In this document: piece by piece, positions 36,621-50,699 of the stretch
Layout: every line of letters begins with the position of its first letter
How positions within the stretch are numbered: the stretch's first letter is position 1
Source of the DNA: Osedax fenrisi
Taxonomy: Eukaryota > Annelida > Polychaeta > Sabellida > Siboglinidae
Reading direction: 5' to 3'
DNA length: 64,000 bases
NCBI GenBank assembly: GCA_964019155.1
Contig: OZ025239.1
Coordinates: 5,016,045 to 5,080,044 of the forward strand
The notes under the pieces: model-generated
The model's input: only the letters and a program-made list of their open reading frames with translations
Databases searched by the model: none
Told to the model about the DNA's origin: nothing
Translations under genes and position numbers: made by a program

Positions 36621-36730
36621 GTAAGGTATGAGTTAAACCACATAGATATATTACAACCAATATCTAATTTAGACATCTTCAATAGAAGTTTAGAATGACA
36701 TACTTTGTCAAATGCTATGGCTATATCGAT
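35641..36730 (-). pseudogene. LINE D relic, left copy
   Basis: Minus-strand non-LTR reverse transcriptase fragment, 5'-truncated near 36730. Readable boxes: AIAFDKVCHSKLLLKMSKL (about 36700), APQCSVIGPILF (36550; G-V-P-Q-G-S is damaged to V-A-P-Q-C-S), INDLPSIFS, LFADDANISLSYRN (36465). The (AGAT)n tract at 35641-35720 is in the position of its 3' tail. Confidence 0.7.
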
Positions 36731-37029
36731 ATGATGATGATGATGATAATATTAAGTTTATTAGCACTAAAATAGGGTCATGTAGACCCCTTCGCTCGTG
36801 AGGGAAAAAAAAAATAATAAAATAATAGTAATACGATAATAATAATTTACATTCAATATACCACGGATAACAATACTAAATAATATAAAGTACTATTATA
36901 TAGACTACAGTCTGCATTGATATGGTGTAGTGTTATATACTACAGACTGCATTGATAATAATAATAAAATAACAATTTAATAATGATATACATTTAATAT
37001 AACATGGACACAAATAATAAGTTGGATGA

Positions 37030-37534
37030 TTTAATGATTATGGGTAGAGAGAAAAGAAGAAGTAAGATTTATACATTTTTTGTGGGATCTAATAGAACGA
37101 ATGGTAGGAGGGAGGGAATTCCATAGGGTTGGACTGGAATTTTTAAAAGCTCTAGAATGTAGGGACGTTTTACTAGAGTTATGGGAGATAAGTAGAGGAG
37201 CATTTTGATAACGTAGAGAAGATAATTAAGTTCGTTTTTTAATTAGATCAGAGATATAGCTAGGGGTGAAAGAATATATTGATTTATGGATTATATATAG
37301 TATACGTAATTTACACCTGAGGGAGAAGGGTAGCCACATACGAGATGATTGATGATATGTTGTAGTAGAGTGATCCAGTTGAGTTAAACAGTAAGTAGTA
37401 CGTATTGAGGAACGGATAATCCGATTAAGTGGAGCAGTAGCTTTAGCAGGAAGTAAATTCAGTAGGGAAGAACAGTAGTCAATTCGGGAAAGTACAAGAG
37501 CATTAATTAGAGTTTTAGTAAGGTTTCTGGAAAG
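37030..37534 (-). pseudogene. LINE E reverse transcriptase C-terminus
   Basis: After a frameshift near 37540: ALVLSRIDYCSSLLNLLPAK, LDHSTTTYHQSSRMWLPF, PTLWNSLPPTIRSIRS. This S-R-I-D-Y-C and W-N-S-L-P set is typical of L2/CR1-clade elements. Confidence 0.8.
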
Positions 37535-39210
37535 TTATGTCCGAATTTTTTTAATTCTGAAGAGATGAAAGTTGGAGTATTTTGTAATGGATGATATATG
37601 ATTCTTAATTGATAATTTGTCATCAAATACTAATCCTATGTTTTTGGAGGAATGAGAAGGAGAAATAATTATGTTATTTAGAGTAAAGTTTGGAAAGGAA
37701 GTTTCAGAAGTAGATATGTTGAGTACAATAGTCTTAGAGGAATTAATTAGTAGTTTATTGGAGAGGAGCCATAATATTATGGAGTTAGCACACTCGATTA
37801 ATTCAGAGTTAATGGTATTATGAGAATTTATAGGGAAAAAAGTAAACAGTTGAATATCATCAGCAAAAATATGGTAGTGAATATTTGGAAATTTCTTAAT
37901 TAGATCAGCAATAGGGCGGATATAAATAGAAAAGAGGGATGGACCTAGCACGGATCCTTGGGGAATACCGTAGCTAAGAGGAGAAAGAGGCGAGTAAGAT
38001 TTGTCAATCATAATAGAGATATTTCTGTTAGTCAGATATGTAGTAAACCATTTTAATGCTAAGCAAGATATACCCATTACAGTAAGTCGCGAGATTAATA
38101 TGTTATGGTCCAGGGTATCAAAAGCAGATGAGAGATCAAGTAGGATTAACTGGCAACACGTGTTGCTATTTAAGGTAGAAAATATTGTGTCAGTAATACG
38201 GAGGAGAGCTGTTTCGGTTGAATGACCCTTACGAAAATCGCTTTGAAACGGGTCGAAAAGATTATTGTTATTTACATGGGCGATGAGTTTTTTGGAAACA
38301 ATTCTTTCTAATAATTTACTTAATAAGGGTAGGTGGGAGATCGGGCGATAATTGCTAAATGAGCTTGGGTCTAAGTTTTGTTTTTTTAGAATAGGGGATA
38401 TTATGGCAGTCTTGAGACAGGGTGAAACTTGGCCAGAGTTTAGTGAGTTCGCAATAATATCCAAGAAAATAGGAGAAAATAAGGGTGAAAGTTTGTGATA
38501 TAATGATAAAGGTAGGGGATCAGTGGGAGAGGTACAGTGAGATTTCATGAGTAGGTAATTTACTTCATACAGTGAAGGGATAGTGAATGTGCTTAATTAG
38601 TCAATATGATGGGTAATATATATGGTAGGATTGAGTATGGATTGAGTAGATGCGCAAATAATATTATTAATGCTTGCAATTTTTTTTTTTAAGAATTTTT
38701 CAAAAAGAGAACACAGTTGAAAATTTGACGTGTTTGGTAAAATGGGGAGGATTTTTTCATCTGGAGGAGAGATAATTTGATTTGCTATTTTAAATAATTT
38801 GCGAGGATTAGAGGAGATCAATGCTATCTTTTTGTTATAATAGATAGATTTTGAACGAGATATAGTAGATTTGTAATTTTTCTAGCTAGTGATAGAGCTA
38901 ATTTAGTTTCAGAAGAAGGAATTTTAAGAAATTTCTTCTCAAATTTGCGAACACTCTTCTTGAAGATGAACAGTTCGTGGGAGATCCAGGGAGAAAAAGG
39001 GCGGTCGGTTATTAATGTAGTTTTTGTAGGTGCATGTATATTGATAATATTTAGGAGAGTGGAGTTTAGGAGTACCGGAGAGAGGGAAGTTGAAGAAGAG
39101 ATCTCAGTTTTGATATTGTTTACAAATCTTGGTAGGTCGATAGACTTAAAATATCTATATGTAATACGTTTTCGTTTAATCTTTGAGAATTTTAGATATA
39201 TAGAATTCAA
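37535..39210 (-). pseudogene. LINE E linker and reverse transcriptase
   Basis: Pieces 38824-39210, 38597-38821 and 37535-38548 cover the linker and palm/fingers. The 337-residue piece has NYRPISHLPLLSKLLERIV, DFRKGHSTETALLRI, LLDLSSAFDTLDHNIL, YGIPQGSVLGPSLF and HIFADDIQLFTFF. The F-A-D-D active site and G-x-P-Q-G-S box are intact. Frameshifts near 38560 and 38822 break the frame. Confidence 0.85.
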
Positions 39211-39870
39211 TAATAAAATGATCAGTTATTAGTTCAATTTTTTGGAAGGAGTTAGGGTTTATACATCTAACAAGAGGACTGGATAAGAGTGTAAATATCA
39301 TATCAAGTGTATTACCACTAGAATGGGTAGGAAATAATATATGTTTGCACAAGGAAAGAGACTCAGTTAGGAGTTTAAAGTCACCATGGGGATAGATGGG
39401 AGAATTATAGTGATAGTTTAAGTCACCAAGAACTATTGGTAGATAGGATGAAGATGAAGGAAGTTTATGGATAAAATCATGAAATTCATCAAAAAATAAA
39501 ATGGTTTCAGGTTTTGGGGGACGATAGATAACGGTGAGATGTAGAGTTAAGTTAGGAAGATTGAGGGTCAGCGAAAGACAATCACTATATGAAAAGGGGG
39601 GAATGAAATGGATGGAGATAGGTAAAATCATTACGTATCATAAATCCTACCCCACCACCACGGCCCGTTTGTCGTGGAGCGAGATAGAGTGTATATCTAA
39701 AGTCCAAGATGGAGGCAAATATATCAGAGTCAAAATTAGAAATCCAGGTTTCAGTTAATGCGATTATAATACATTTTTGTAATTTAAGGTATGGGAACAG
39801 AAGGGATATATTTGATCTCAAGAAGCGAATATTGATCATGGCTATATTAGAGGATAGTCAGGCTTGAGAG
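39176..39870 (-). pseudogene. LINE E endonuclease
   Basis: Two overlapping open pieces joined by one frameshift near 39600. Boxes: MINIRFLRSN (39839), ALTETWIS (39755), GRGGGVGFMIRND (39655), HLTVIYRPPKPE (39520), VLGDLNYHYNS (39430), TDHFII (39215). These match the catalytic order of the L2-type endonuclease; the H of the final D-H pair is present. Confidence 0.8.
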
Positions 39871-40025
39871 GAAGAATTATTTATAAATGATTTCTTATAG
39901 TGATCAAAAGAATTAAACCATTTTGTTAGATCAGATTCAGGGATGAGAAAAGGGGGATATGAAAGAGGATTTTTTTTATCCCTTAGTTCAAATGTTTGGG
40001 AACGATTATTAAAAAATACGTATTA

Positions 40026-40105
40026 GGTATACCTAAAGTAGGTATAGGAATATACGTACTATACCATATTTAATATAGTAAGGGCAAACGAGGGATATGA
40101 CGATG

Positions 40106-40153
<48 letters not shown>

Positions 40154-40643
40154 ATACATTTATCATATTTAATGAAGTTGTTATTTTTGTTTTAAATAAT
40201 GTAGTATGAATTGTATAAATTAATTAGATACACAAAGCATTCAGGATTTTGCATTGGTATAACATAATTTTTTAAATTGTATAAATCTATATCTAAAAAT
40301 ATGTATCTAAAAATAGACATAATTTAACAAAATACAAATGAAATAATAATAATAACACTCAGAATAAATAGAACACGCATTCGGAGTATGGCGTACGGTG
40401 TACGCCTAATATATTGTTATTAATCTCGAATAATGTTGGATTTTCCTAAAAGCTAAAAATTGATTTGTTTTTGTCCAGTTCTCTAGATTTTCAATGGATA
40501 TAATAAATGATCTTATGTTTACCTATATAAAATATAAATAACATATAGGAATGTTCACTAGTGTTATTATAGATTAATATAATTAAGATATTAATGGATA
40601 TTGATTTAATAACGTATTTATTTAACTATTATATAATATATAG

Positions 40644-40675
<32 letters not shown>

Positions 40676-41618
40676 TTAGATATACATACATAGATAGATA
40701 GACATATAGATATATAGATAATAGTTTATTGAATAGATTCAAATCGATGGGTACAATAAATAATAATGACAGAAATATATAAAGAATAGTCAACAAATAT
40801 AAATAAGTTGTGATAAACACACACCAAATTAAATAAAATAATAATACTGTAATATTTGGGATGTCCATCAAACGAGCTGAATACATCATCAGATAACTTT
40901 GGAATATCTATCGGGTTGGTCAGGCCACACCATATAGGATAATGCCCATAAATCCTGAGGTATGGACGGTATATATACACATTATAAAAACAAGAGAATT
41001 TAAAAAATAACGACATTACATTTATGCATGTTGAGCATAAAAGTTGCCATTAATATTATGAGTATCTATATTTGTAATAAATATGCTTATAGATTTAGCC
41101 GAGGAAATAGAACGTGGGATTAAATTCCAAACTGTACTGTCACACTCACTCTGTTGCTGAAACAATTGATCGTTGCTTTTTAATGCATTTTACCATACTT
41201 AATTTGATTATAGGTTCATGATTACTTGTATAATATGTTGTGAATACCAATGATTTATCCACGAGATTGTTCAGTATTTAGCGAATAGAAAGATATATTA
41301 GATTTGCCGATTGACACATAAATACACGTTTTTCAAATGCAATTTGAAGGTTACATTTTACTATCTAATCATAGAGATCAGATAGTTCTGATTAAAGAAT
41401 ATAAAGTTCAGTAGTGTTCCTATAGGATAGAGAAATGTTAGCATCATCGGCAAAAAGAGAGTATGTTAGCTGTTATGAAAATATCGAAGGGAGGTCATTA
41501 ATATATATTATAAATAGAATAGGTCCAATAACTGAACATTGAGGAACCACTGAACTTGGATGAATATAACGAGAAAATGCATTATTTACCTTAGTTATTT
41601 GATCTCAATTGGTAAGGT
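40026..41618. repeat. 1.6 kb direct repeat, right copy
   Basis: Partner of 35003-36620, clearly diverged (substitutions and small indels every few tens of bases). It is cut at 41618, where a SINE begins. It includes the (AGAT)n tract at 40641-40720. Confidence 0.85.
40641..41618 (-). pseudogene. LINE D relic, right copy
   Basis: Same reverse transcriptase fragment as 35641-36730, with LFADDANISLSYRN near 41450 and VIGPILFIIYIN near 41515. The A-I-A-F-D end is missing because the copy stops at 41618. Confidence 0.7.
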
Positions 41619-41814
41619 TCGAAGCCGCTCTCATTTTAGGCATCCATGGTTTTAACGAGAGCCGATCATTTATTTATACATAATTATATAAGATCACTTC
41701 TAAATAATATTTTAAGAGCCATTTTATAAAATTAATTAATGGTCCGGACGAGGGTCGAAACCGTGTCCTACTGCTTGTGTGTCTGACGCCTTAGCCACTG
41801 AGCCACACATGCAG

Positions 41815-41818
<4 letters not shown>
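41619..41818 (-). mobile_element. SINE family 2, head and body
   Basis: Minus strand: A box TGTGGCTCAGTGGCTAAGGC, worn B box GGTTTCGACCC, body with GGCTCTCGTTAAAACCATGG. It stops at the GAAGC body word, so the 3' end is missing. It sits exactly between the 1.6 kb repeat and copy 2 of the large duplication. Confidence 0.75.
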
Positions 41819-41849
<31 letters not shown>

Positions 41850-42346
41850 CAGTATTAAAATAATGGTTAGTGGCTCTACTTATATTTCTATAACATTCTA
41901 TAAGTTGTAGTTCAGTGGATCTAATGGACAAATCCATATTAATTCGTACAAAATAGTTTAATTGATCTTATATAATATAATAAGATAATATTTTTTCAAA
42001 AATAATAAGAATGAATGGCAAAAACTGATTGGACGATAATTGAATGATAATGAATGCTCACCTTTTATATATATATATATATATATATATTTAATATAAT
42101 ATAAATAGCGAGTATACCCGTTTTGTATACAAATGGACCCATCAAGAAGTCATAGAATTATACATGTTATAAATAACTGTGAGGGACCCCGGACTATAGA
42201 AACATTTTGGTTTCTTTTGTTTTGATTTATAAGTTATGAAGTGCTTAATAAACACAAGAGAAACACCATAACTACCTGGAACCGAGAGTCATGTTTTCCA
42301 GAAAGTGACGATTGCACTGAGCCATTGACTCCATGAATATATAAAT

Positions 42347-42419
<73 letters not shown>

Positions 42420-42868
42420 GGTGTCAAATAACTGTATGGCTCAGTTGGCTAATGCGTCAAATACACATGCAGTAGGAAGCGGGTTCAAGCCCGATCCGGG
42501 CTATGTAAATAAGTATTAACTATTATTTAGAAGTGATTTTATATGAGTACCAATATGTCTAAAACAATTTTTGGCTCTCGTTAAAACCATGGATTCTTTA
42601 ATAATAGATCGGATTCGAAGGGACATTTGAGCCATATGGTTATACGTGAAAAGCAATCTAAGCATAGAAGGGTCATAATACTGAAACTCTTTAGGGTGTG
42701 TTTTCGTCAACCACTAGTGCAACTGCAACCACTAGTGCAATCACTAATACAAGTATGTATGAATGGATATATTTTATTTAAATGACATTAAATAACATGC
42801 ATTAAATATGTATATATATACATACATATTTGTACTAGTAAATATAATTATATACATACTTGTATATG

Positions 42869-42908
<40 letters not shown>

Positions 42909-42996
42909 ATATATATATTATTATATATATAATATAATAAAAATATAATATATATATATATATTATATATATATTATATATTATATTATTATTATA

Positions 42997-43039
<43 letters not shown>

Positions 43040-43494
43040 TGATATATACATACATAATTACATACATACATACATACATACATATATAAACACATGCATA
43101 CATACATACATACATACATACATACATACATACATACACGCATACATACACGCTCACATACATAACTTCAATTTAATTTTGGTAAATAAATGCGCGCATA
43201 CCTAAAAATAGCAATTACGTCACAATTGTGACGTATTTTATGATTCATTTCATGGGCGGATAATATTATGCGTACGTTCAAAGCATAGAGCTAGATAAAT
43301 TTCTCTCTGGATCTATGATCCGCTAGTGTGGCGCAGATGTCAAGTGCTGTGGTAAGAATAAATAGTACAACAAGACGTGTTTTGTAACAGTTGGATTTTT
43401 ACATGCAGTGAATACGAATTTCTCGTACACCTGTGGTTTTTCCACATGTGGTTGTTCCATCTGTGGTTGACCAAAAACATACCCTAACTCTGCC

Positions 43495-44755
43495 ATGAAT
43501 TATATTTATTTCACTTTAGATAAAAATATTCGTATTCAATTATTAAAACTTGACCTTTCATCTGCTTTTGATAGTGTCTCTCATGATATACTTATCAATA
43601 GGCTATCACAAATCGCCATTACTGGAGATGCTTTACAAATATTAATTCAACTTATCAAAGATAGAACATATTCTGTTAAGATTCATGAATATTTCATTAT
43701 ACGGGGTTCCACAGGGATCCACATTAGGTCCTCTTCTTTTTACTATTTATATTTCTCTTTTGAAATATATAATATAACAAACACCAAATGTGAAATATCA
43801 TATATATGCGGATGACATTCAAATTTACGCTGAATCTTGTCATCACGATAAATTAATGTTATGTGCAAATAATATTCGTAAATGGCTCTTAAAAATAATT
43901 TACTAAGTAAAACTATGCTCTTAAATATTTCTCTTTCTAATTTTGTTTTTCCTGATATTATATTTAATAATATTTTAATTATACCTTCATCTAAAATTAA
44001 ATTCCTTGGAATAATTGTTTCATGTAATTTATGATCGCAGTCAGATCACGTATTATATATATGTAAATCAGCTAATTATCATTTACATACTATAAATATA
44101 ATTCGTAAATATTTATCAATAAAATCAACTATTCGACTTATTGAAAGTTTGGTTCTATCTAGATTAGATTATGGGAATATTAACTTAATTGGAGCTCCAA
44201 TATATATATTAAAAAAAATATAAAACGAGTTATTCGTAGATGTATAAAATTATTTTTAATATCCCATATTCTGGTTGATTTTCGACTAGTTATTATTTAC
44301 ATAAATTAAGATGGCTAGGGATATATTCAAGGATTAATTATAGATTTTTATGTTTAATTATCAAAAGTAATTATTCCTGAATTATCTTCCTATTTATCAA
44401 AGCTATTATCAGAGAAAAGAACTGGATACTCGAGGCGCTATCCCGTACAACTTGAAGAGGCTCAATGTCGATTACAAATCACTAATAGGTCCTTCAAGAT
44501 TTCGGATGCATCGGTATGGAATAAGCTACCTTTATCAATACGAAGTGCTCCATCTATTTCTATATTCCGCAAAGGACTGAAAAACATCTTTTATTATAAT
44601 TTTGTGTTGTTAATTTTTGTTAACATTAATTGATTACACTTTAAATAATTGTTACTACTATTATTCAAGTGTATAAATAAATTGTATTATTATTAAGTTT
44701 CTGGATGGGATCAAAGGACTCCACCAAAATAACAAAATAACAAATAACAATTTAT
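43495..44755 (+). pseudogene. LINE A remnant, copy 2 left arm
   Basis: Counterpart of 1690-2982, with the same frameshifts; a small replacement near 44033-44047 (ATGATCGCAGTCAGATCACG) differs from copy 1. The 3' tail is at 44700-44755. Confidence 0.75.
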
Positions 44756-45650
44756 ATAATAATATAATATATATTTACAAACTGTTAACTATAAGAAATG
44801 TTATTATACGATAATATATATATATATAAGTTATAATGTATTTAGTTAAGGTTTAAATTAAACCATGCTGAAATATATATGATAAACAATATATCAAATA
44901 AATAGATATAACTCAATATATGTAAATAAAAAAGAGCGCATATAATCTAGCCATATTCTATACGAATAATGTAGGTTTTTCTTAAAGCTAAATATAGAAA
45001 TGTTATTTCCCGATTTTAATGTATTTCAATTGATATAACCAATAATCTTGTCTTTATGAATTTAACATATACATGACATGTTAGGTATGTTAACGAGTGT
45101 GATTAATATCTACTGATATAACAACGCAACTATTATATAATATACATAATTTGTTTAGATTATAATATCTAATATACCAATATTAACATTATTTTTATTC
45201 ATATAATTAATTATACATAATCATAAACACACATATATATATAACATTAGTTGTAGTCAATTATAATAACATAGTGAATATATTATTACATAATATCGAT
45301 ATATACATTTTTATCAAATCGAGAACCACTCATATCATACTACTTTCATTTATAAATGTTATTAATAAAAAAGTATTTTAAATAAGATAATTAACAACAA
45401 GAGATTAACTCCGAATATAATATAGGTACTTTTATTGGTTGAGACTATGTTTTTAAACATTCGAGTCTTCGAATACAAATCTCGATTCCTAATAATGAAA
45501 TGTTATATAATCTGAAATATTCGAGTCCATTTAAAAATTGATCATATTGAGTCCTTATAGTAATTTTTTGAGTCGATTCAAATATTCAAAATAACACTCG
45601 AAAAAAATTGTAAGCTCTAATATATATTTAAAGAAATACTATATTTCGTA

Positions 45651-45692
<42 letters not shown>

Positions 45693-45945
45693 TTATTGAT
45701 TATTAATTTAAACATCGGTCTCTATTATATTTTTATGATTAATGCATTCTTTGAACTTAGGATTTATAATGTTTTATACACTTATAAGGGTTGGTTTGGA
45801 TTTGAAGGTTTCGAATTCCAAGATTTTAGGATTTTATTATTTTAAAAAGTATTAGTAAAATTAAAAATTTAATTCTACAAATCAGTTAATTATGATTGTT
45901 TTTTATAATTTTTTAGTTAAAGAATTAATCAGATTATATACTAAA

Positions 45946-45980
<35 letters not shown>

Positions 45981-46378
45981 ATTTATTTTTATGTATTATT
46001 GATTATATCTATACGCATAATGTTAATAATTGTATATTAGATATTATAATCGAAGCAAATTATGTATTTTATATAATAGTTACGTTATTATATCAGTAGA
46101 TATTAATCACACTCGTGAACATACCTAACATGTCATTTATATGTTATATGCATAAAGACAAGATTATTGATTATAGCAAATGAAATACGTTAAAATCGGG
46201 AAATAACATTTCTATATTTAGCTTTAAGAAAACCCTACATTTTTCGTATAGAATACGGCTAGATTATATGCGTTCTTTTTTTTTTACATATATTAGTTAT
46301 ATCTATTTATTTGATATATTGTTTATCATATATATTTCAGCATGGTTTAATTTAAAAACTTTACGAAATACATTATAA

Positions 46379-46456
<78 letters not shown>

Positions 46457-46519
46457 CGTATAATAACATTTCTTATAGTTAATATTTTGTAAATATATAT
46501 TATATTATTATATAAATTG

Positions 46520-47790
46520 TTATTTGTTATTTTGTTATTTTGGTGGAGTCCTTTCATCCCATCCAAAAACTTAGTAATAATAAAGTTTATTTATACAATT
46601 GAATAATTGTAGTAACAATTCTCTAAAGTGTAATCAATTAATGTTAACAAAAAATTAACAACACAAAATTATAATAAAAGATGTTTTTCAGTCCTTTGCG
46701 GAATATAGAAATAGATGGAGCACTTCGTATCGACAAAGGTAGCTTGTTCCATACCGATGCAACCGAAATCTTGAAGGACCTCTTAGTGATTTGTAATCGA
46801 CATTGAGCCTCTTCAAGTTGTATGGGATAGCGCCTCGAGTATCCAGTTCTTTTCTCTGATAATATCGTTGATAAATAGGAAGATACTCCAGGAATAATTA
46901 CTTTTTTAATTAAACATAAAAATCTATAATTAATCCTTGAAGATATCCATAGCCATCTTAATTTATGTAAATAATAACTAGTCGAAAATCTACTAGAATA
47001 TGGGATATTAAAAATAATTGTTATACATCTACGAATAACTCGTTTAATTTTTTTAATATATATATATTGAAGCTCCAATTAAGATAATATTCCCATAATC
47101 TAATCTAGATAGAACTAAACTTTCAATAAGTCGAATAGTTAATTTTATTGATAAATATTTACGAATTATATTTATATTATGTAAATGATAACTAGCTGAT
47201 TTACATATATATAAAACATGATCTAACTGCTATAAATTAAATGAAACAATTATTCCAAAGAATTAAATTTTAGATGAAGGTATAATTAAAAGATTATCAA
47301 ATATAATATCAGGAAAAAACAAAATTAGAAAGATAAATATTTAAGAGCATAGTTTTACTTAGTAAATTATTATTTAAGAGCCATTTACGAATATTATTTG
47401 CACATAACATTACTTTATCATGATGACAAGATTCAGCGTAAATTTGAATGTCATCTGTATATATATATGATATTTCACATTTGGTGACCTAGTGTGGATC
47501 CCTGTGGAACCCCGTATAATGAAATATTCATGAATCTTAACAGAATATGTTCTATCTTTGATAAGTTGAATTAATATTTGTAAAGCATCTCCAGTAATGG
47601 CGATTTGTGATAGCCTATTGATAAGTATATCCTGAGAGATACTATCAAAAGCAGATGAAATGTCAAGTTTTAATAATTGAAAACGGCTATTTTTATCTAA
47701 AGTGAAATAAATATAATTCATGGCAGAGTTAGGGTATGTTTTTGGTCAACCACAGATGGAACAACCACATGTGGAAAAACTACAGGTGTA
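46520..47790 (-). pseudogene. LINE A remnant, copy 2 right arm
   Basis: Counterpart of 4742-6010: open pieces 46644-47078 (C-terminus) and 47410-47721 (fingers/palm start), with a few substitutions. Confidence 0.75.
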
Positions 47791-48241
47791 CGAGAAATTC
47801 GTATTCACTGCATGTAAAAATCCAACTGTTACAAAACACGTCTTGTTGTGCTATTTATTCTTACCACAGCACTTGACATCTGCGCCACACTAGTGGATCA
47901 TAGATCCAGAGAGAACTTTCTCTAGCTCTATGCTTTGAACGCACGCATAATATTATCCGCCCATGAAATGAATCATAAAATACGTCACAATTCTAAAAAA
48001 ACTAAAGAGAAATAAATATCATTCAAGACAGAGAGTAAAGCAGTTTCATATTATGACCCTTATTATATGCTTAGATAGCTTTTCACTTATAACCATATGG
48101 CTCAAATGTCCCTTCGAATCCGATCTAATATTAAAGAATCCATGGTTTTAACGAGAGCCACAAATTATTTTAGACAGTTTTTTACTTAAAATCCCATCTA
48201 TATATCTGACGCATTAGCCAACTGAGCCATACAGTTATTAG

Positions 48242-48288
<47 letters not shown>

Positions 48289-48673
48289 GAGCATTCATTA
48301 CCATTCAATTATCGTCCAATCAGTTTTTGTCATTCATTCTTATTATTTTTGAAAAAATAGTATCTTATTATATTATTTAAGATCAATTAAACTATTTTTT
48401 ACGTAATAATATGAATTTTTAGCCATTGGATCCACTGAACTACAACTTATAGAATGTTATAGAAATATAAGTAGAGCCACTAACCATTATTTTAATACTG
48501 ATATTATATATATATATATTTATATATATATATATCGATATAGCCATAGCATTTGATAACGTATGTCATTCTAAACTTATATTTTAGATGTCTAAATTAG
48601 ATATTGGTTGTAATGTATCTATGTGGTTTAACTCGTACCTTAGAATTAATCAGATTATATAGTAAATCTATAT

Positions 48674-48739
<66 letters not shown>

Positions 48740-49135
48740 TTGTATTTATGTTTATGTATTATTAATTATATCTATACGCATAATGTTAATAATTGTATAT
48801 TATATATTTTAATCGAAGTAAAGTATGTATATTATATAATAGTTACTTTATTATATCAGTAGATATTAATCACACTCGTTAACATACCTAACATGTCATG
48901 TATATGTTATATTCATAAATATAAGATTATTGGTTATATCAAATGAAAAACGTGAAAATCTGGAAATAACATTTCTATATTTAATATTAAGAAAACCATA
49001 TATTATTCGTATAGAATACGGCTAGCTTATATGCGCTCTTTTTATATAATGAGTTATATCTATTTATTTGATATATTGTTTATCATATATATTTTAATTT
49101 GGTTTAATTGAAAAACTTAACTAAATATATTATAA

Positions 49136-49169
<34 letters not shown>

Positions 49170-49315
49170 CGTATATATTTTCTTGTTATTGGGTATATTC
49201 CTATGAAAGGTAAGCCACACTGTGAGATTGATATTTTCTATAGAATTATATATATATATATATATATAATATGAATCATTCGATAATTAATGCATTTCAC
49301 AATGTTATTACATTG

Positions 49316-49665
<350 letters not shown>

Positions 49666-50454
49666 GATTGATTGATTGATAATTTATTTAAGCAAATACA
49701 TAGCCGATAATATAATCGAAAGTATAAAGTATAAATATTTGCTAACGATAACATACGTTATAGAAATAAACAAAGAATAATACGAAATTAAAAAATTAAA
49801 GAAATTAAAACGTTTTACAGTTACCGTAAAAATAAACGAAAAACAATCGAAAGTAAAAATAAATCATATAGTAAAAATAAACGAAAAATGATCAAAATAG
49901 AAATAAAATATAGCGTAAAAATAATCGAAAATAGAAATAAAATACATTATTTTGTAAGTGGCATCGAAATATTCACTTTCTACTTTAACTATATAGAATT
50001 CTTCTTTTCTTTGTACCCTGTTTTAGTAATACATTATTAGTTATATAGTTTAATATTTAAATGTTAAATTTTAATTATATTATAAACAGTACATGTTAAA
50101 AATCAAATAAACCAATACTAGAATAAGACAAATACTAGAATGAAACAAACAAATAATGTAATACTTACCAAAATCTGTAATAATAGTAGGTAGTACTTTA
50201 TTAATTGTATATTTTAATTGTATAATAAATTTGAAACATATATATATATACAAACAGAAAAAGTTACAAATAAAATAAACCAATATACCTATATACAAAC
50301 AATTACTAACAAAATTAACCAATAATATTACGAAACAAACAATATAATACTTGATAATAATACATCAATAATACATAATACATCACTATAACCTGAAATA
50401 ATAGAAAATTATTAATATTGTAGTTTAGTAATATAATACATTTGAAACATATTT

Positions 50455-50491
<37 letters not shown>

Positions 50492-50699
50492 AATATATAT
50501 GTAATACCGAACAAACAACAATAAAATAATACTTCCCACTTTATCTGTAATAATAATGAATTATTAATTTTATATTACAATATATTTGAAATATAGATAT
50601 AAAAACCCAAATTTTCTATAACAAAAACTCATTAAAAAAAAAAACCAGATAAGAGATAAGGCAATAATTAAGATACAAAATGAAACTTAAATCAATATA

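Larger units (their letters stand above)
36731..40022 (-). mobile_element. LINE E (L2-like), nearly complete
   Basis: Minus-strand non-LTR retrotransposon between the two 1.6 kb direct repeats. The 3' end has a (CAT)n-type tail on the minus strand (36731-36750) and a 3' UTR of about 290 bases; the coding region runs from about 40000 to 37030. It is G-rich on the plus strand compared with its surroundings. No copy exists elsewhere in the window. No ORF1 was recognised upstream, so it may be 5'-truncated. Confidence 0.8.
41845..48505. repeat. large palindrome, copy 2
   Basis: The same inverted arrangement as 43-6733: left arm about 41845-45178, right arm about 46010-48505. Reverse transcriptase remnants lie at 43495-44630 (+) and 46644-47721 (-). 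Presence in both copies shows the palindrome is older than the duplication or allele split. Confidence 0.85.

Noticed and set aside
35003..41618. LTR retrotransposon with 1.6 kb LTRs
   Set aside because: The internal reverse transcriptase and endonuclease are of the non-LTR L2 type, the repeats contain another LINE relic, and no gag, protease, integrase or primer-binding site is seen.
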